Below, in pieces: positions 1 through 9,644 of a DNA stretch of 64,000 nucleotides (its first letter is position 1; each line of letters begins with the position of its first letter). Source of the DNA: G963677325 sp963677325 (GTDB lineage Bacteria; Bacteroidota; Bacteroidia; Bacteroidales; Prolixibacteraceae); assembly GCA_963677325.2 (NCBI GenBank), contig CAXXGM010000014.1:186001-250000 (forward strand), in the 5' to 3' direction. The translations under genes were made by a program, and so were the position numbers. The notes under the pieces are model-generated. The model was given only the letters and a program-made list of their open reading frames with translations. It did no database searches and was not told the origin of the DNA.

Positions 1-1276
1 TATGTTTTACCTGCATCCGGTTCTGAGTCAGCGTTCCGGTCTTATCAGTACAGATTACAGTGGCGGCGCCTATTGTTTCGCAGGCATGCATTTTCCTTAC
101 GAGATTATTGGTCTGGAGCATCTTTCTCATGCTCAGGGCCAAGCTTAAAGTCACACTCATTGGCAGACCTTCAGGAACTGCAACTACAATGAGAGCTACG
201 GAAATCATGAAATACTGCAATAGTCGTCCTGCCGTTTCTGAATTGATCCAGGATGACTGATTCATCACATCAATTCCTGAAATCATACCGATCAGAAACA
301 GGACTATAAAAGTAATCAGGCCTAAAGAAACCCATCTGAGCCAACTTCCCATTTCTATGCTTTTGTGTCTTGTGCCAGGTTTTCCCATCAACTCCAGCGC
401 ATCAAAGTAAATTGGTACCCAAACCCTGGCCAGAGCTATTATTACCGGAAGAATGATTACACCAATAGATCCAAGCTGTTGAAGGGTATAGTTATAATTC
501 CCCAGAAATATATCCTTCACAAACAGCACGATAAAAGTGAGGATAGCAAGAGAAAACCCTATAACACCAATGAATTTGGACAGCTGCTCCAACTGTTTAT
601 TCAATGGGGTCACCTTACCGCTCATTTCAGTGGCTTTTGCCGCCACTTTCCCATATTCTGTCGCATCTCCAACATTACGGACCGACATAACACCATGACC
701 GTCCATTACTTTTGTCCCGCGCATCCCCCAGTTAGAAGGATAGGTTGCTTCAGAATCAAAATCCTGTGGGTTTGTTGTTTTATCGATGATAGGCTCACCA
801 GTCAGACACGATTCATCTATCTGAAGGGAGACAGCTTCTTGCAGCTCTCCGTCGGCTGGGACTTCCTCACCAGTGTTCAGCAGGACCGTATCACCGACGA
901 CAATTTCTTTCTTGGCCACTTCACAGATATTCGAATTCCGGATTACCTTAACCGGATTTTCATCATTCACCTGGTTAAGAATGTCAAATTTCTTCCCCGC
1001 ATCGGTTTCAAACCAGAACGCAATACCCGTTGCTAAAAAGATAGCGCAGAAAATGCCAATAGTTTCCGCAAACTCATGCTCCATGAAGGAGATACCCAAT
1101 GAAAGGAAGGCGGCTATCAATAAAATACGAATTACAGGATCGTTAAATTTTTCAAGATAGAGTTTCCATAAAGGATCTCTTTTGGGAGGCGTTATAAGAT
1201 TCGGTCCATGAATTCTGCGGCTTTCTATAACCTCTTCATCGGATAATCCGGTGTAATGTTTTTTACTATTTGTCAT
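1..1276 (-). CDS. Calcium-type P-type ATPase, N-terminal part (cut by window edge)
   Basis: Reading the minus strand from the ATG at 1276 gives an open frame to the window edge, about 425 residues. It contains an actuator-domain TGE motif near residue 160, the M4 motif PEGLP at 368-372 and the phosphorylation motif DKTGTLT with the acceptor Asp at 411, all in one frame. PEGLP together with ICTDKTGTLT is typical of type II (Ca2+ / PMCA-like) pumps rather than of heavy-metal pumps, which carry CPx. The nucleotide-binding domain and the last membrane helices lie beyond the edge. It is divergent from the respiratory cluster, with a 309-bp spacer between them. The substrate is inferred from family motifs only. 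Confidence 0.88.
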   Translation of the reverse strand, partial: MTNSKKHYTGLSDEEVIESRRIHGPNLITPPKRDPLWKLYLEKFNDPVIRILLIAAFLSLGISFMEHEFAETIGIFCAIFLATGIAFWFETDAGKKFDILNQVNDENPVKVIRNSNICEVAKKEIVVGDTVLLNTGEEVPADGELQEAVSLQIDESCLTGEPIIDKTTNPQDFDSEATYPSNWGMRGTKVMDGHGVMSVRNVGDATEYGKVAAKATEMSGKVTPLNKQLEQLSKFIGVIGFSLAILTFIVLFVKDIFLGNYNYTLQQLGSIGVIILPVIIALARVWVPIYFDALELMGKPGTRHKSIEMGSWLRWVSLGLITFIVLFLIGMISGIDVMNQSSWINSETAGRLLQYFMISVALIVVAVPEGLPMSVTLSLALSMRKMLQTNNLVRKMHACETIGAATVICTDKTGTLTQNRMQVKH

Positions 1277-1585
1277 CGATAAAATGATAAAGGCTTATTT
1301 TCTGTCCGATCCTTTAATATTGAAATCTGACAGATTCATGCAAATATACCTTTACCTCCTTTCTATTCCAAAAAACAAGGGGGCTGAATAACAAGTTTAA
1401 TATTTAGTTTCCCAGACTCAAACAAACATGACAACTTTCCTTTTGTGCATTCAATCAATGAGGTCATAGCTGCCATCTGCAAAAATTTACCTTAAAATAT
1501 TTTTTTTTTTTGTAAATTGAAAAAGATTAAAACAATCGGAACCTTATTTGATTTTTAAGAAGCTCTATTAAATTAAATTTTCCCT
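1277..1585. other. Divergent intergenic region
   Basis: Spacer of 309 bp between the divergent ATPase and Fe-S protein genes. It is AT-rich and has an 11-T run near 1501-1511. It should hold promoters for both directions, but I could not fix a convincing TTG/TAnnTTTG pair. No ORF or RNA was recognised. Confidence 0.4.
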
Positions 1586-2552
1586 ATGAGTGTAACTGAC
1601 AATAAACCTTTGGATAAAGATCAGGATAAAAATACCCCCATCAAGACGTGATTTTTTCAAAGGATTAGGACTGGTCGCGGCAGGCGTTGCAGCTGGAGGG
1701 GCCGCCATTTACTCAGGTTACAAATACGAATATTCCAAACCAAACAGAGATTACGTAAAAATTCTCACAACGGACAATCGTGTGGTAGAAGTTCCCCGGG
1801 ATTCCATCAGGGAAGTGACGCCCATGAATATCTCCTTACAGAAACAAGGACGTGAAGGCATTAAAAATCATCGCTGGATATGGGTCATTGATTTATCAAA
1901 ATGCAGAAACGCAAGAAAATGTGTGGCTGCCTGTCAGGCAGCCCATCATCTCAGGCCTTATGAGTATCACATTAACGTTCTGACCATGCAGGAGGCCGCC
2001 AATACCCCTGCTTATTATATGCCTAAACCATGTCAGCACTGTGATAATCCACCCTGTGTATCAGTCTGCCCGGTTGACGCCACCTTCAAAAGAGCAGATG
2101 GGGTGGTTTTAATTGATAACGAACGCTGCATCGGATGCCGATTCTGCATAGCCGCCTGCCCTTATAACGCGAGAATGTTTCAGTGGCAGGAACCACTAAA
2201 AGCTGAGGAAGATAAGGACAAACCTTACAACGTGGAGTTGAATATTCCCCAGAGAAAAGGTACCGTGTCCAAATGCCTGATGAGTTCGGACCGCTTAAGA
2301 ATTGGCGCTTTGCCTTACTGCGTATCCGCATGCCCCAACAGTGTTTACTGGTTTGGCAATGAAAATGAAGATGCAGTAACCAATGGAACAACCCACGAAA
2401 CAGTGCGGTTAAGCAAGCTTCTTAAAGAAAATGGAGCTTTTCATCTATTGCCGGAACTGGGAACGTTGCCAAGGGTGGTTTACCTCCCTCCCAAGGGCCG
2501 GAATTATGATTTCCCGGGCGATCAAAACCTCAGGATACCAACAAAGACATAG
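1586..2552 (+). CDS. Tat-exported 4Fe-4S dicluster protein (ActB Fe-S domain-like), frameshifted near the start
   Basis: Electron-transfer Fe-S protein predicted to pass electrons from the NrfD-like quinol subunit next door to a cytochrome c. The ATG at 1586 opens a frame that stops after 21 codons. Removing one base from the C5 run at 1635-1639 joins it to the long frame and restores a twin-arginine signal (SRRDFFKG) followed by an Ala/Gly-rich hydrophobic stretch. The body has several cysteine groups: KCRNARKCVAAC, CQHCDNPPCVSVC, CIGCRFCIAAC and a late KC...YCVSAC, enough for three to four clusters. The Tat signal places it on the periplasmic side. The frameshift is probably a sequencing error, since the rest is clean. 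Gene identity is good; the exact complex is inferred from context. Confidence 0.8.
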
Positions 2553-2575
2553 CTTGATTGAAAAGATAGTAGCGG

Positions 2576-3933
2576 ATGAGAAGAAGGGAAAGAAACATCG
2601 ATTTTCAACAGGACCAGACCGTAGAACTGGTGGCCTCGGATGTGCTGAAGCAGGTAGGTTTTAGCAGAAATTTCAACATCTGGATGGGATTCTTAACAGT
2701 TGCCCTGGTTGTCTGTCTTTATGCCTATACCATCCAACTGAGGAAAAGGGTTATCAGTTACCGGACTTGGGGACCTGGTCAGTTGGGGCATGTATATTGC
2801 CACTTTCGTATTTTTTGTCGCTACAAGCCTGGTAGGGATGCTGATCAGTTCTGTACTTGGATTAATAGGATATACCTGGATTAAACCCATCGAGCGCATT
2901 GCCGAGATTATTGCAGTAGCTTTTGCTGCCCTTGCCGGTGGTAATTATTGTTTCGGATATGGGACGTCCGGAAAGAGCTGGCCTTCGTATTTCTCTTCGG
3001 CCGGATCCAATCACCCATTGTTTGGGATATTACCGTTGTAATTACCTATCTTGTCATTAGTCTGTTGTTATATTTCCTTCCCCTGATCCCTGACCTTGCC
3101 ATCAGCAAAGGAAGAATAGGACATACTCCAAAGTGGCTGCAGAAAGCTTATGAAATTCTGTCTCTGAAATGGAATCATTCACCTCAACAGTTTAAGGTAT
3201 TATTCAAATCTATAAGGATATTGCTCATACTCATTATCCCCAATGCATTCGCCATCCATACAGTGACTTCATGGCTATTTGCAGTAAATCCGCGCGCTGG
3301 ATGGAACAGCACCATTTTCGGACCCTATTTCATCACAGGAGCCTTTGTCACAGGGAGTAGCTGCTGTCATTGTTTTGATGTATATCGTCAAAAGAACCAT
3401 GGATATGAGTAAATACCTGACGGATGATCATTTTGATAAAATGGCCAAAGTGATGGTAGTTGTTTCATTAATTTACCTTTACTTCAATATAAACGAGTTC
3501 CTTGTGCCAGGGTACAAAATGGAGAAATTCCGACGCCCCTCATCTGCGGGATCTGTTTTCCGGGGAGTTTGCCCCCACATTTTGGTTTGCACAAATTGGA
3601 GGAATTATTCTGCCGATAGTGGCTTTCCTGTTTAAAAAAATGCGGGAAGCCTCTCCCGATGCTGATTGTTTCATCCATCGTTTTTTATCGCTTCGTGGTT
3701 TAAACGGCTCACTTATTGTAGTGACTCCGCTTGCGGTTCCATACCTTCCCAAACAGCATTATCCGGATCAGTGGCTGTCTTATAAGCCCACTTTAATTGA
3801 AACATTAATAACAACGGCCTCTTTTATTCTTGCCTTGATGATCATATCTATACTGGTAAAATTATTCCCTGTGATTCCCATATGGGAAGTGGCGGAAGAA
3901 CAAAAACGAGAAAAAAATGAAATCAAACAATAA
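2576..3933 (+). pseudogene. NrfD/PsrC-like quinol-interacting membrane subunit (ActC-like), multiply frameshifted
   Basis: Overlapping short frames together spell one multi-pass membrane protein of the NrfD/PsrC family. Examples are IQLRKG..SVTGLGDLVSWGMYIA, the continuation TFVFFVATSLVGMLIS, GRIQSPIVWDITVV, TSWLFAVNPRAGWNSTIFG and INEFLVPGYKM. Each junction is repaired by removing one base: near 2744-2747, 2936-2942, 2971-2980, 3353-3355, 3515-3535, 3644-3646, 3681-3686 and 3711. All eight changes are +1 insertions and the amino acid sequence between them is well conserved, which points to insertion-type sequencing errors rather than old decay. The family anchors in the membrane and oxidises menaquinol. 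The last codons overlap the next gene by 17 bp, indicating translational coupling. Listed as pseudogene because the sequence as given cannot encode the protein. Confidence 0.75.
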
Positions 3934-4826
3934 AATCGTTTTATTACCTGATTATTTGGTTTTTATTTCCCTTCCATATACACGCACAGGAATGGATAGT
4001 CCCGCCTGATAAGGCCAATGCGCTTAGCCCTTTTTCTTTTTCTGATGAAACCAGGAAAGCAGGTGAAAACATTTACATGGCCAATTGTAAATCCTGCCAT
4101 GGGGATCCGGGTAAAGGAAATTCCGTGGCACTGAATCCTCCCCCTCCTGATCCGGGAGGAGAAAAAATGCAGCGGAACAGTGACGGAGAGTTGCTTTTCA
4201 AAATCAGGGAAGGACATGGAGCCATGCCCTCTTTTAAAAATATGCTGCCAATATCTTCCATCTGGAATGTCGTATCTTATTTCAGGAGTTTTAATAAACA
4301 ATATACGCAGCAGGTTTCTCCAAAACCGGCAAAAACATCGGAAGGAAAAACAAAAATTGACCTCAATTGGTTAAAAGAAAAGAGACAGTTAACAGCCCTT
4401 CTTACAAATGAAAACAATAAAGTGACAAAGCCCGTTGCAGGAGAAGAGATTCAATTATTTGCTGTAAGGTATTTTGGGAATCTGCCTGTTGATAAAATTA
4501 AGGTAACGGATAAGGAAGGGAAAGCAATATTCAACTTCCCGGAGGATATACCGGGGGATTCTTTGGGTAAAATAAGGCTCATTGCCAGGTTAGCAGATGA
4601 GTCAAAATATGGTGAAATAAAAACGGATACTATGCTAAAGATAGGCATGTCCACATGGAGGCCTCCCCTGAATGCACAAAGAGCCATGTGGAATATCGTT
4701 CAAAAGGCTCCCTTATGGCTGCTGATCAGCTATATTACAATTGTAGTATCAATCTGGGGATTTATCTTTTATGTGTTGTATCTTTTAAGGGTGATCTATG
4801 TTATTGGGAAAGGCTTTAGGCTTTAG
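3917..4826 (+). CDS. Membrane-anchored monoheme cytochrome c (ActE-like position), frameshifted in the signal peptide
   Basis: The ATG at 3917 begins a signal peptide (MKSNNKIVL...). Removing one C at 3947-3948 joins it to the long frame, giving a hydrophobic segment ending near HIHAQ and then the mature protein. The heme site CKSCH lies about 20 residues after DETRKAGENIY, with a downstream Met in GAMPSF as likely sixth ligand. A roughly 100-residue beta-rich middle part follows, then one C-terminal membrane helix (LWLLISYITIVVSIWGFIF). It is therefore a periplasmic cytochrome c domain tethered by its C-terminus. It follows the NrfD gene with overlap and precedes the oxidase genes. The stop codon TAG sits inside a GGCTTTA heptamer array, so the last residues (GFRL) are encoded by the repeat. 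Confidence 0.78.
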
Positions 4827-4918
4827 GCTTTAGGATTTAGGCTGAAGGCGAGCTTTCGTGTAAATTCGTAACAAATTCGTGCAATTCGTAATTCGTAATT
4901 CATAATTTATAATTTATA
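4812..4918 (+). repeat. Composite intercistronic repeat: GGCTTTA heptamers, conserved core, then AATTCGT heptamers
   Basis: Three perfect and two degenerate GGCTTTA units (4812-4846) run into a core containing TTCGTGTAAATTCGTAACAA, followed by ATTCGTA/ATTTATA heptamers up to the next start codon. The same order, A array then core, occurs at 31243-31331 and 33681-33764, there on the minus strand. In all three places it follows a stop codon in the direction of transcription. Confidence 0.85.
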
Positions 4919-5290
4919 ATGAAGAACCTGACCACATTCGGACGCATTGTATTTGCATTGCCATTTGCAATTTTAGGATTGAATCATTTCCTCTTTCTGG
5001 ACTATTACATCGGAAATGTTTCTTCTTTTATTCCCCTTGGGCCTTATACCGTCATGCTTACCGGGATTTTCCTGATCATGGCAAGCATCAGTATCATTAT
5101 TAACAAATATGTCAGAATATCAACTATTTTGCTGGCCATCCTGCTTTTGATATTTATTCTCTCCATCCATATTCCGGGATTATTTAATTCACAGACATGG
5201 AGAGTTGCTTTTATTGAATTGTTAAAAGATACTTCCCTTATGGGCGGATCACTGCTGATTGCAGGAATGGTTAATGAAAACAAGAGTTAA
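4919..5290 (+). CDS. DoxX-like small integral membrane protein
   Basis: A 123-residue protein with four predicted membrane helices: FGRIVFALPFAILGLNHF, a segment near residues 40-60, TILLAILLLIFILSI, and SLMGGSLLIAGMV. Length, topology and the N-terminal pattern R-(I/V)-x-F-A-(L/I)-x-(F/I)-x-x-x-G-x-x-H-F match the DoxX/DoxD-like superfamily. Its role is not clear. Members often occur beside terminal oxidase genes, which fits here since it sits between the cytochrome c and sco genes. Its ATG lies directly at the end of the upstream repeat array. The family call is moderately secure and the function is unknown. Confidence 0.65.
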   Translation: MKNLTTFGRIVFALPFAILGLNHFLFLDYYIGNVSSFIPLGPYTVMLTGIFLIMASISIIINKYVRISTILLAILLLIFILSIHIPGLFNSQTWRVAFIELLKDTSLMGGSLLIAGMVNENKS

Positions 5291-5395
5291 TTGTGATGAA
5301 AAACAAACAGTTATACACGAACAGTGAACAGTAGACAGTGAACAGTTCGTGCAAATTCGTAACAAATTCGTGCAATTCGTAATTCGTAATTTATA
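5291..5395 (+). repeat. GAACAGT heptamers followed by the AATTCGT core and heptamers
   Basis: Spacer between the doxX-like and sco genes. Four GAACAGT-type heptamers (5319-5346, one degenerate AGACAGT) adjoin TTCGTGCAAATTCGTAACAA and ATTCGTA units ending at the sco start codon. It is another sequence family with a 7-bp period. Confidence 0.8.
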
Positions 5396-6169
5396 ATGAA
5401 AACACTAATCATCTTTACCTTTTGCTTCTCTCTGGCCATCGGCGTAAAGGCACAGATCCCCAGCCCTGAAATTGAAATAGGGATAGTGGAAAAACTTGGT
5501 GATGAACTACCTCTTGACCTTACTTTTTACAATGAGCAAAATGAAACGGTAACACTTGGAAGCCTGATCAATAAACCGACCATTCTGTCGTTTGTTTATT
5601 TCGACTGTCCCGGTTTATGCAGTCCTTTGCTGGATGGCATTGCTGACGTTGTAGACAAGATGGATCTAACTCTCGGAAAAGATTACGATATCATCACCAT
5701 CAGTTTTAATACAAAAGACACACCCGATAAAGCAAGAATTAAAAAACAGAATTTTATTCAACACATAAAAGACAATGAAAGGCAAGACTGGACTTACCTT
5801 ACAGGAGATCTGGAAAATATTCAAAAAATAACAGAAGCAGCAGGCTTCAGATATAAACCAATGGGAGTGGATTTTGCTCATCCCGCTACCATCATCATGA
5901 TAAGCCCCAAAGGAAAGATAACAAGATATCTTTACGGAGTAACATTTCTGCCATTCGATGTTAAAATGGCCATCCTCGAATCTCAGAAAGGACTTGCCCA
6001 ACCAACAAGATCAAAAGTACTGCAGTATTGTTTCGGATATGATACAGTGACGAGATCCTATACCCTTCAGACAACAAGGTTAATAGGAGCGTTTATGATT
6101 ATCGCCGCAGTTTTCTTTTTTGGTTTTATGTACCTCTTCTCCAGAAAAAAACAGCTAAAACAGTCTTAA
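5396..6169 (+). CDS. SCO1/SenC copper chaperone for cytochrome oxidase
   Basis: Thioredoxin-fold protein that delivers or reduces copper for the CuA site of cytochrome c oxidase. It has a signal peptide (residues 1-19, ending VKA-Q), the Cys pair CPGLC at 71-75 after FVYFD, and the conserved distal His at 162 in DFAHPATI, together the three copper ligands of the family. A C-terminal membrane helix (AFMIIAAVFFFGFMYLF) tethers it. At 257 residues it is slightly longer than usual because of this tail. It ends one base before coxA, consistent with co-transcription and with a role in maturing the adjacent caa3 oxidase. Confidence 0.93.
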   Translation: MKTLIIFTFCFSLAIGVKAQIPSPEIEIGIVEKLGDELPLDLTFYNEQNETVTLGSLINKPTILSFVYFDCPGLCSPLLDGIADVVDKMDLTLGKDYDIITISFNTKDTPDKARIKKQNFIQHIKDNERQDWTYLTGDLENIQKITEAAGFRYKPMGVDFAHPATIIMISPKGKITRYLYGVTFLPFDVKMAILESQKGLAQPTRSKVLQYCFGYDTVTRSYTLQTTRLIGAFMIIAAVFFFGFMYLFSRKKQLKQS

Positions 6170-6170
6170 A

Positions 6171-7785
6171 ATGAGTAATACCTTATCAACAAATCCGGTT
6201 AATTACTTAACCGAAAAGACGGGCCTCTGGTCATGGCTGACGACAAGAGATCATAAAAGGATTGGATTGCTCTACCTTTATTCCATTATGATATTTTTCT
6301 CCACGGCAGCAGTTCTTGGTCTTTTAATGAAAATTGAGAAGTTTGCTCCCGGACCAACTATTATGACAGCCCCAAACCTATAATGCCATGTTTTCTATTC
6401 ATGGAATTATTATGATTTTTGTAATAGTGATTCCCGGCCTGTCTGCAGTTTTTGGCAATTTCTTCCTGCCAATTTTGATCGGAGCCCGTGATGTGGCATT
6501 TCCAAAGATTAATCTACTGGCCTGGTATCTGTATATTGCAGGTGCATTGATAGCGCTGTACTCACAGTTTGCACATGGACATTCACCTGATGCAGGATGG
6601 ACCTTTTATGTACCGTATAGCGCCTTGTCAAATTCCAATATGGTACTGGCTCTTATGGGAGCTTTTGTCCTCGGATTTTCTTCCATATTAACAGGGCTGA
6701 ATTTTATTGTGACCATTCATCGCCTTAGGGCTCCCGGCATGAGTTGGTTTAAAATGCCTCTGTTCCCCTGGTCACTTTATGCAACAGCATGGATCCAGTT
6801 GCTTGCAAGTCCTATTATTGGCATTACCTTGCTTATGGTTGTGGCAGAGAGAGTTTTGAAAATAGGATTTTTTGATCCCACTCTCGGCGGTGATCCTCTC
6901 TTATACCAGCATCTTTTCTGGATTTATTCGCATCCGGCAGTATACATCATGATTTTACCCGCCATGGGAGTGGTAACTGAAATCTTCCCTACATTCAGCC
7001 AAAAACCGGTATTTGGTTATGGTGCTATTGCGATGTCGAGCCTTGCCATTGCCTTTGTAGGCTATTTTGTATGGGGACACCATATGTTTACTTCGGGAAT
7101 AGGCTATTATTCAAGAGTATTTTTTTCGCTTCTTACTTTTCTTGTTGCTATCCCAAGCGCCATAAAAGTGTTTAACTGGCTGGCTACCCTGTATGGCGGA
7201 TCGATTGATTTAAAGACTCCCCTGCTCTATTCTCTGTCATTCATATTTCTTTTTACGATCGGAGGATTCTCAGGCCTTGCCCAGGGAGCTCTGGCTGCCA
7301 ATGTCCATCTTACCGATACGGATTTTATTGTAGCCCATTTCCATTACATTGTCTTCGGAGGCATGGGTTTTGGATTCCTTGCTGCCATCCATTATTGGTT
7401 CCCGAAGATATACGGCCGCATGTATAATCTGACTTATGCCAATATTGCATGGGGATTCATCTTCGTTGGGTTTAATATCCTTTATTTCCCTATGTTTATC
7501 CTTGGAGTGGAAGGGATGCCCCGGCGCTATTTCGATTACCTCCCCAGATTCCAGGGACTTCAGGAAGTTTCGACTGTAGGGGCCTTCATCATGATTTTTG
7601 GTTTCATCCTGATGATTTCAAATCTTATCTATCATCGTTATAAAGGGGCTATAGCCCCGGCGAATCCCTGGCATGGAGTAACACTGGAATGGAAAATTCC
7701 TTCACCGCCTCCCGTGGAGAATTTTGAAGAAATTCCTGTGATAACGGAATCTCCTTATATTTTCAAAGAGCCTGCAACTAATTAA
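6171..7785 (+). CDS. coxA: Cytochrome c oxidase subunit I, A2-type (YSHPAVY), one frameshift
   Basis: Catalytic heme-copper subunit with heme a and the a3/CuB centre. The first frame (6171-6383) stops just after MTA. Removing one base from the C4 run at 6370-6373 gives MTAQTYNAMFSIHGIIM, the conserved subunit I sequence, and continues to 7785. Visible landmarks are WSWLTTRDHKRIG at the start, HPAVY (CuB His), GHHMF (two CuB His) and AHFHYIVFGG (heme ligands). The D-channel Glu of HPEVY is replaced: the sequence reads YSHPAVY, the signature of type A2 oxidases such as the Rhodothermus caa3 enzyme. The frameshift is probably a sequencing error. The stop codon TAA abuts TTCGTAATTCGTAATTC repeats. 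Confidence 0.92.
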
Positions 7786-7804
7786 TTCGTAATTCGTAAT
7801 TCAC
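7784..7804 (+). repeat. Short AATTCGT heptamer array between coxA and coxC
   Basis: Two and a half TAATTCG units fill the whole 19-bp spacer and start at the coxA stop codon. Same family as 4871-4918, 5360-5394, 20041-20061, 26886-26912 and 28316-28346. Confidence 0.75.
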
Positions 7805-8410
7805 ATGGCTGAGGATATTGAATATACAGACAGAGATACCGGGAAACTCGGAATGTGGCTTTTCCTGTTCACAGAGTTATTTCTCTTTGGTGGACTGTTC
7901 CTGATTTATGCTGTTCTGAGAAAAGATTATGCACATGATTTCCATCTTGGAGCCCTTGATTTAAACGCTTTTATCGGAACGGCCAACACAGTAATCCTTT
8001 TGATCAGCAGTATGACCGTTGCGATGTCACTTACAGCAATTCAGACCAATAGACCACAGAGAGCCTATAATTTAATCCTTATTACTGTCATCCTTGCATT
8101 ATTATTCCTGGTAAATAAATATTTTGAATGGGGACATAAGATCAGACTTGACATTTATCCCGGTTCGGAACTGATGAAAAATCTTCCTCATGGAGAAATA
8201 ATGTTCTTTGGCTTATATTATGTCATGACAGGATTACATGCCATCCACGTAATAGTAGGCGCCGTTCTGTTGCTCTATATTATGCACCAGATCAGAACAG
8301 GAAAAATTAATCAGGAGCATTTTCTTTTACAGGAGAATGGTGCCTTATACTGGCACCTGGTAGATCTGATCTGGATATTTCTGTTCCCCCTGCTTTATCT
8401 GGTCACTTAA
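7805..8410 (+). CDS. coxC: Cytochrome c oxidase subunit III
   Basis: A 201-residue protein with about five membrane helices, the length of the short bacterial subunit III type. It starts with a polar segment and GKLGMWLFLFTELFLFGGLF, and has a conserved ...YYVMTGLHAIHVIVGA helix and a C-terminal ALYWHLVDLIWIFLFPLLYL, all characteristic of the CoxC/CyoC family. It stabilises subunit I and is part of the caa3 complex. It lies between coxA and coxD in the same orientation. Confidence 0.93.
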   Translation: MAEDIEYTDRDTGKLGMWLFLFTELFLFGGLFLIYAVLRKDYAHDFHLGALDLNAFIGTANTVILLISSMTVAMSLTAIQTNRPQRAYNLILITVILALLFLVNKYFEWGHKIRLDIYPGSELMKNLPHGEIMFFGLYYVMTGLHAIHVIVGAVLLLYIMHQIRTGKINQEHFLLQENGALYWHLVDLIWIFLFPLLYLVT

Positions 8411-8420
8411 TTTTACTTAT

Positions 8421-8705
8421 ATGAAAAATGAAATAACACACATTACAAGCTATAGCCATTATCTCTCAGTCTTGTTAGCTTTATTGCTGCTCACGACCAC
8501 ATCGGTTCTTGCTATCAGCTTTCACCTGGGTTCATTGACTGTAGCGCTGGCTTTGCTCATTGCTACCATCAAAGGAGCTCTTGTAATGACCTTTTTTATG
8601 CATCTTAAATCCGAATACCTGCTGTTGCGATTATTGGTTCTGGGAGTAGTTCTCTTCTATATTATAATCGTACTCGTAACATTCATTGATTATTCGTACC
8701 GGTAA
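8421..8705 (+). CDS. coxD: Cytochrome c oxidase subunit IV (prokaryotic type)
   Basis: A 94-residue membrane protein with three helices. The central ALALLIATIKGALVMTFFMH motif (Lys in a hydrophobic stretch followed by FFMHLK) is typical of prokaryotic cytochrome c oxidase subunit IV (CoxD/CyoD-like). It is only 10 bp from coxC and 21 bp from coxB. Its role is structural or in assembly of the oxidase. Confidence 0.85.
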   Translation: MKNEITHITSYSHYLSVLLALLLLTTTSVLAISFHLGSLTVALALLIATIKGALVMTFFMHLKSEYLLLRLLVLGVVLFYIIIVLVTFIDYSYR

Positions 8706-8726
8706 TATATCTTAATTTTTAAGATC

Positions 8727-9644
8727 ATGTATAGCGAAGCATCCAATCTGGCAAAAGGGGTAGATTTTACTTTCATATTTATCTTTTCTACGGCCCTTTT
8801 CTTCCTTATAGGTATTACAGGTTTTATCATTTATATGGTCATCCATTTCTCAAGGAAGAAAAATAAGAATCCCCGGCAATTTACCAGCAATACAACTCTT
8901 GAAATAATCTGGACTGTGATCCCGCTGATAATCGTTCTTTTCATGTTTTATATCGGCCTGATTGAATTTAATCCCATGCGGAAAGTTCCTTCTGATGCGA
9001 TGAACATTACAGCCATCGGCCAGATGTGGAAATGGGAATTTGATTATGGAGACAATCACATCTCCAATGATCTGGTAGTTCCCCTGAATAAAAACGTTCG
9101 TTTAAATCTCGTCTCAAAGGATGTAAACCACAGTTTGTTCATTCCTGCTTTTCGTCTCAAAGAGGATGTAGTGCCGGGATATAAAAATTATATGTGGTTC
9201 CGTCCCCAGCTGAAAGGAGAGTTTGACATATTTTGTGCAGAATACTGCGGCTTAAATCATTCAGGCATGCTTGGCAAGGTAATCGTTCTGGATAGTGCAG
9301 ATTACTATACCTGGTACGCCGGGTTACTGAAAAGTCCTGTTGTTACCGAAATGCCAGGCTTAACTCTTTTAAAGAAAAATAATTGCCTCTCCTGCCATTC
9401 ACTGGATGGATCAAAAATAGTCGGACCAACTTTTAAAGGGCTTTACGGAAGTAAACGACAAGTGACCACAGATCAGGGAGAAAAGGAAGAAACGGCCAAT
9501 GAAGCCTATATTACAAAATCAATTAAGGATCCGAATGCTGAAATTGTAAAAGGTTTTCCCAAAGGTTTAATGCAATCCTATACAAATATCCTTAAAGACG
9601 AAGACATTAAAAACATCATTGACTTTTTGAAAAGTGCAAAATAA
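8727..9644 (+). CDS. coxB: Cytochrome c oxidase subunit II with fused cytochrome c domain (caa3-type)
   Basis: Two N-terminal membrane helices (residues about 15-40 and 58-80) precede a periplasmic cupredoxin domain. CuA ligands are visible: His135 (DVNHS), Cys170, Glu172, Cys174, His178 and Met181 in FCAEYCGLNHSGM. A C-terminal class I cytochrome c domain follows with the heme site CLSCH at 220-224 and a distal Met in GLMQSY. The fusion defines a caa3 oxidase: electrons enter the C-terminal heme c, pass to CuA and then to subunit I. The gene order A-C-D-B, with B last, is less common than B-first. The stop overlaps the ctaB start by 11 bp. Confidence 0.94.
   Translation: MYSEASNLAKGVDFTFIFIFSTALFFLIGITGFIIYMVIHFSRKKNKNPRQFTSNTTLEIIWTVIPLIIVLFMFYIGLIEFNPMRKVPSDAMNITAIGQMWKWEFDYGDNHISNDLVVPLNKNVRLNLVSKDVNHSLFIPAFRLKEDVVPGYKNYMWFRPQLKGEFDIFCAEYCGLNHSGMLGKVIVLDSADYYTWYAGLLKSPVVTEMPGLTLLKKNNCLSCHSLDGSKIVGPTFKGLYGSKRQVTTDQGEKEETANEAYITKSIKDPNAEIVKGFPKGLMQSYTNILKDEDIKNIIDFLKSAK

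Noticed and set aside
365..1160. Long plus-strand ORFs opposite the P-type ATPase
   Set aside because: They are antisense shadows: the minus-strand frame carries PEGLP and DKTGTLT in one continuous reading.
2948..3933. Several small membrane-protein genes
   Set aside because: The overlapping short frames join into a single NrfD-like protein after single-base corrections.
1586..3933. Programmed ribosomal frameshifting as explanation for the broken frames
   Set aside because: Too many sites, no shared slippery sequence and no stimulatory structures; a cluster of insertion errors is simpler.
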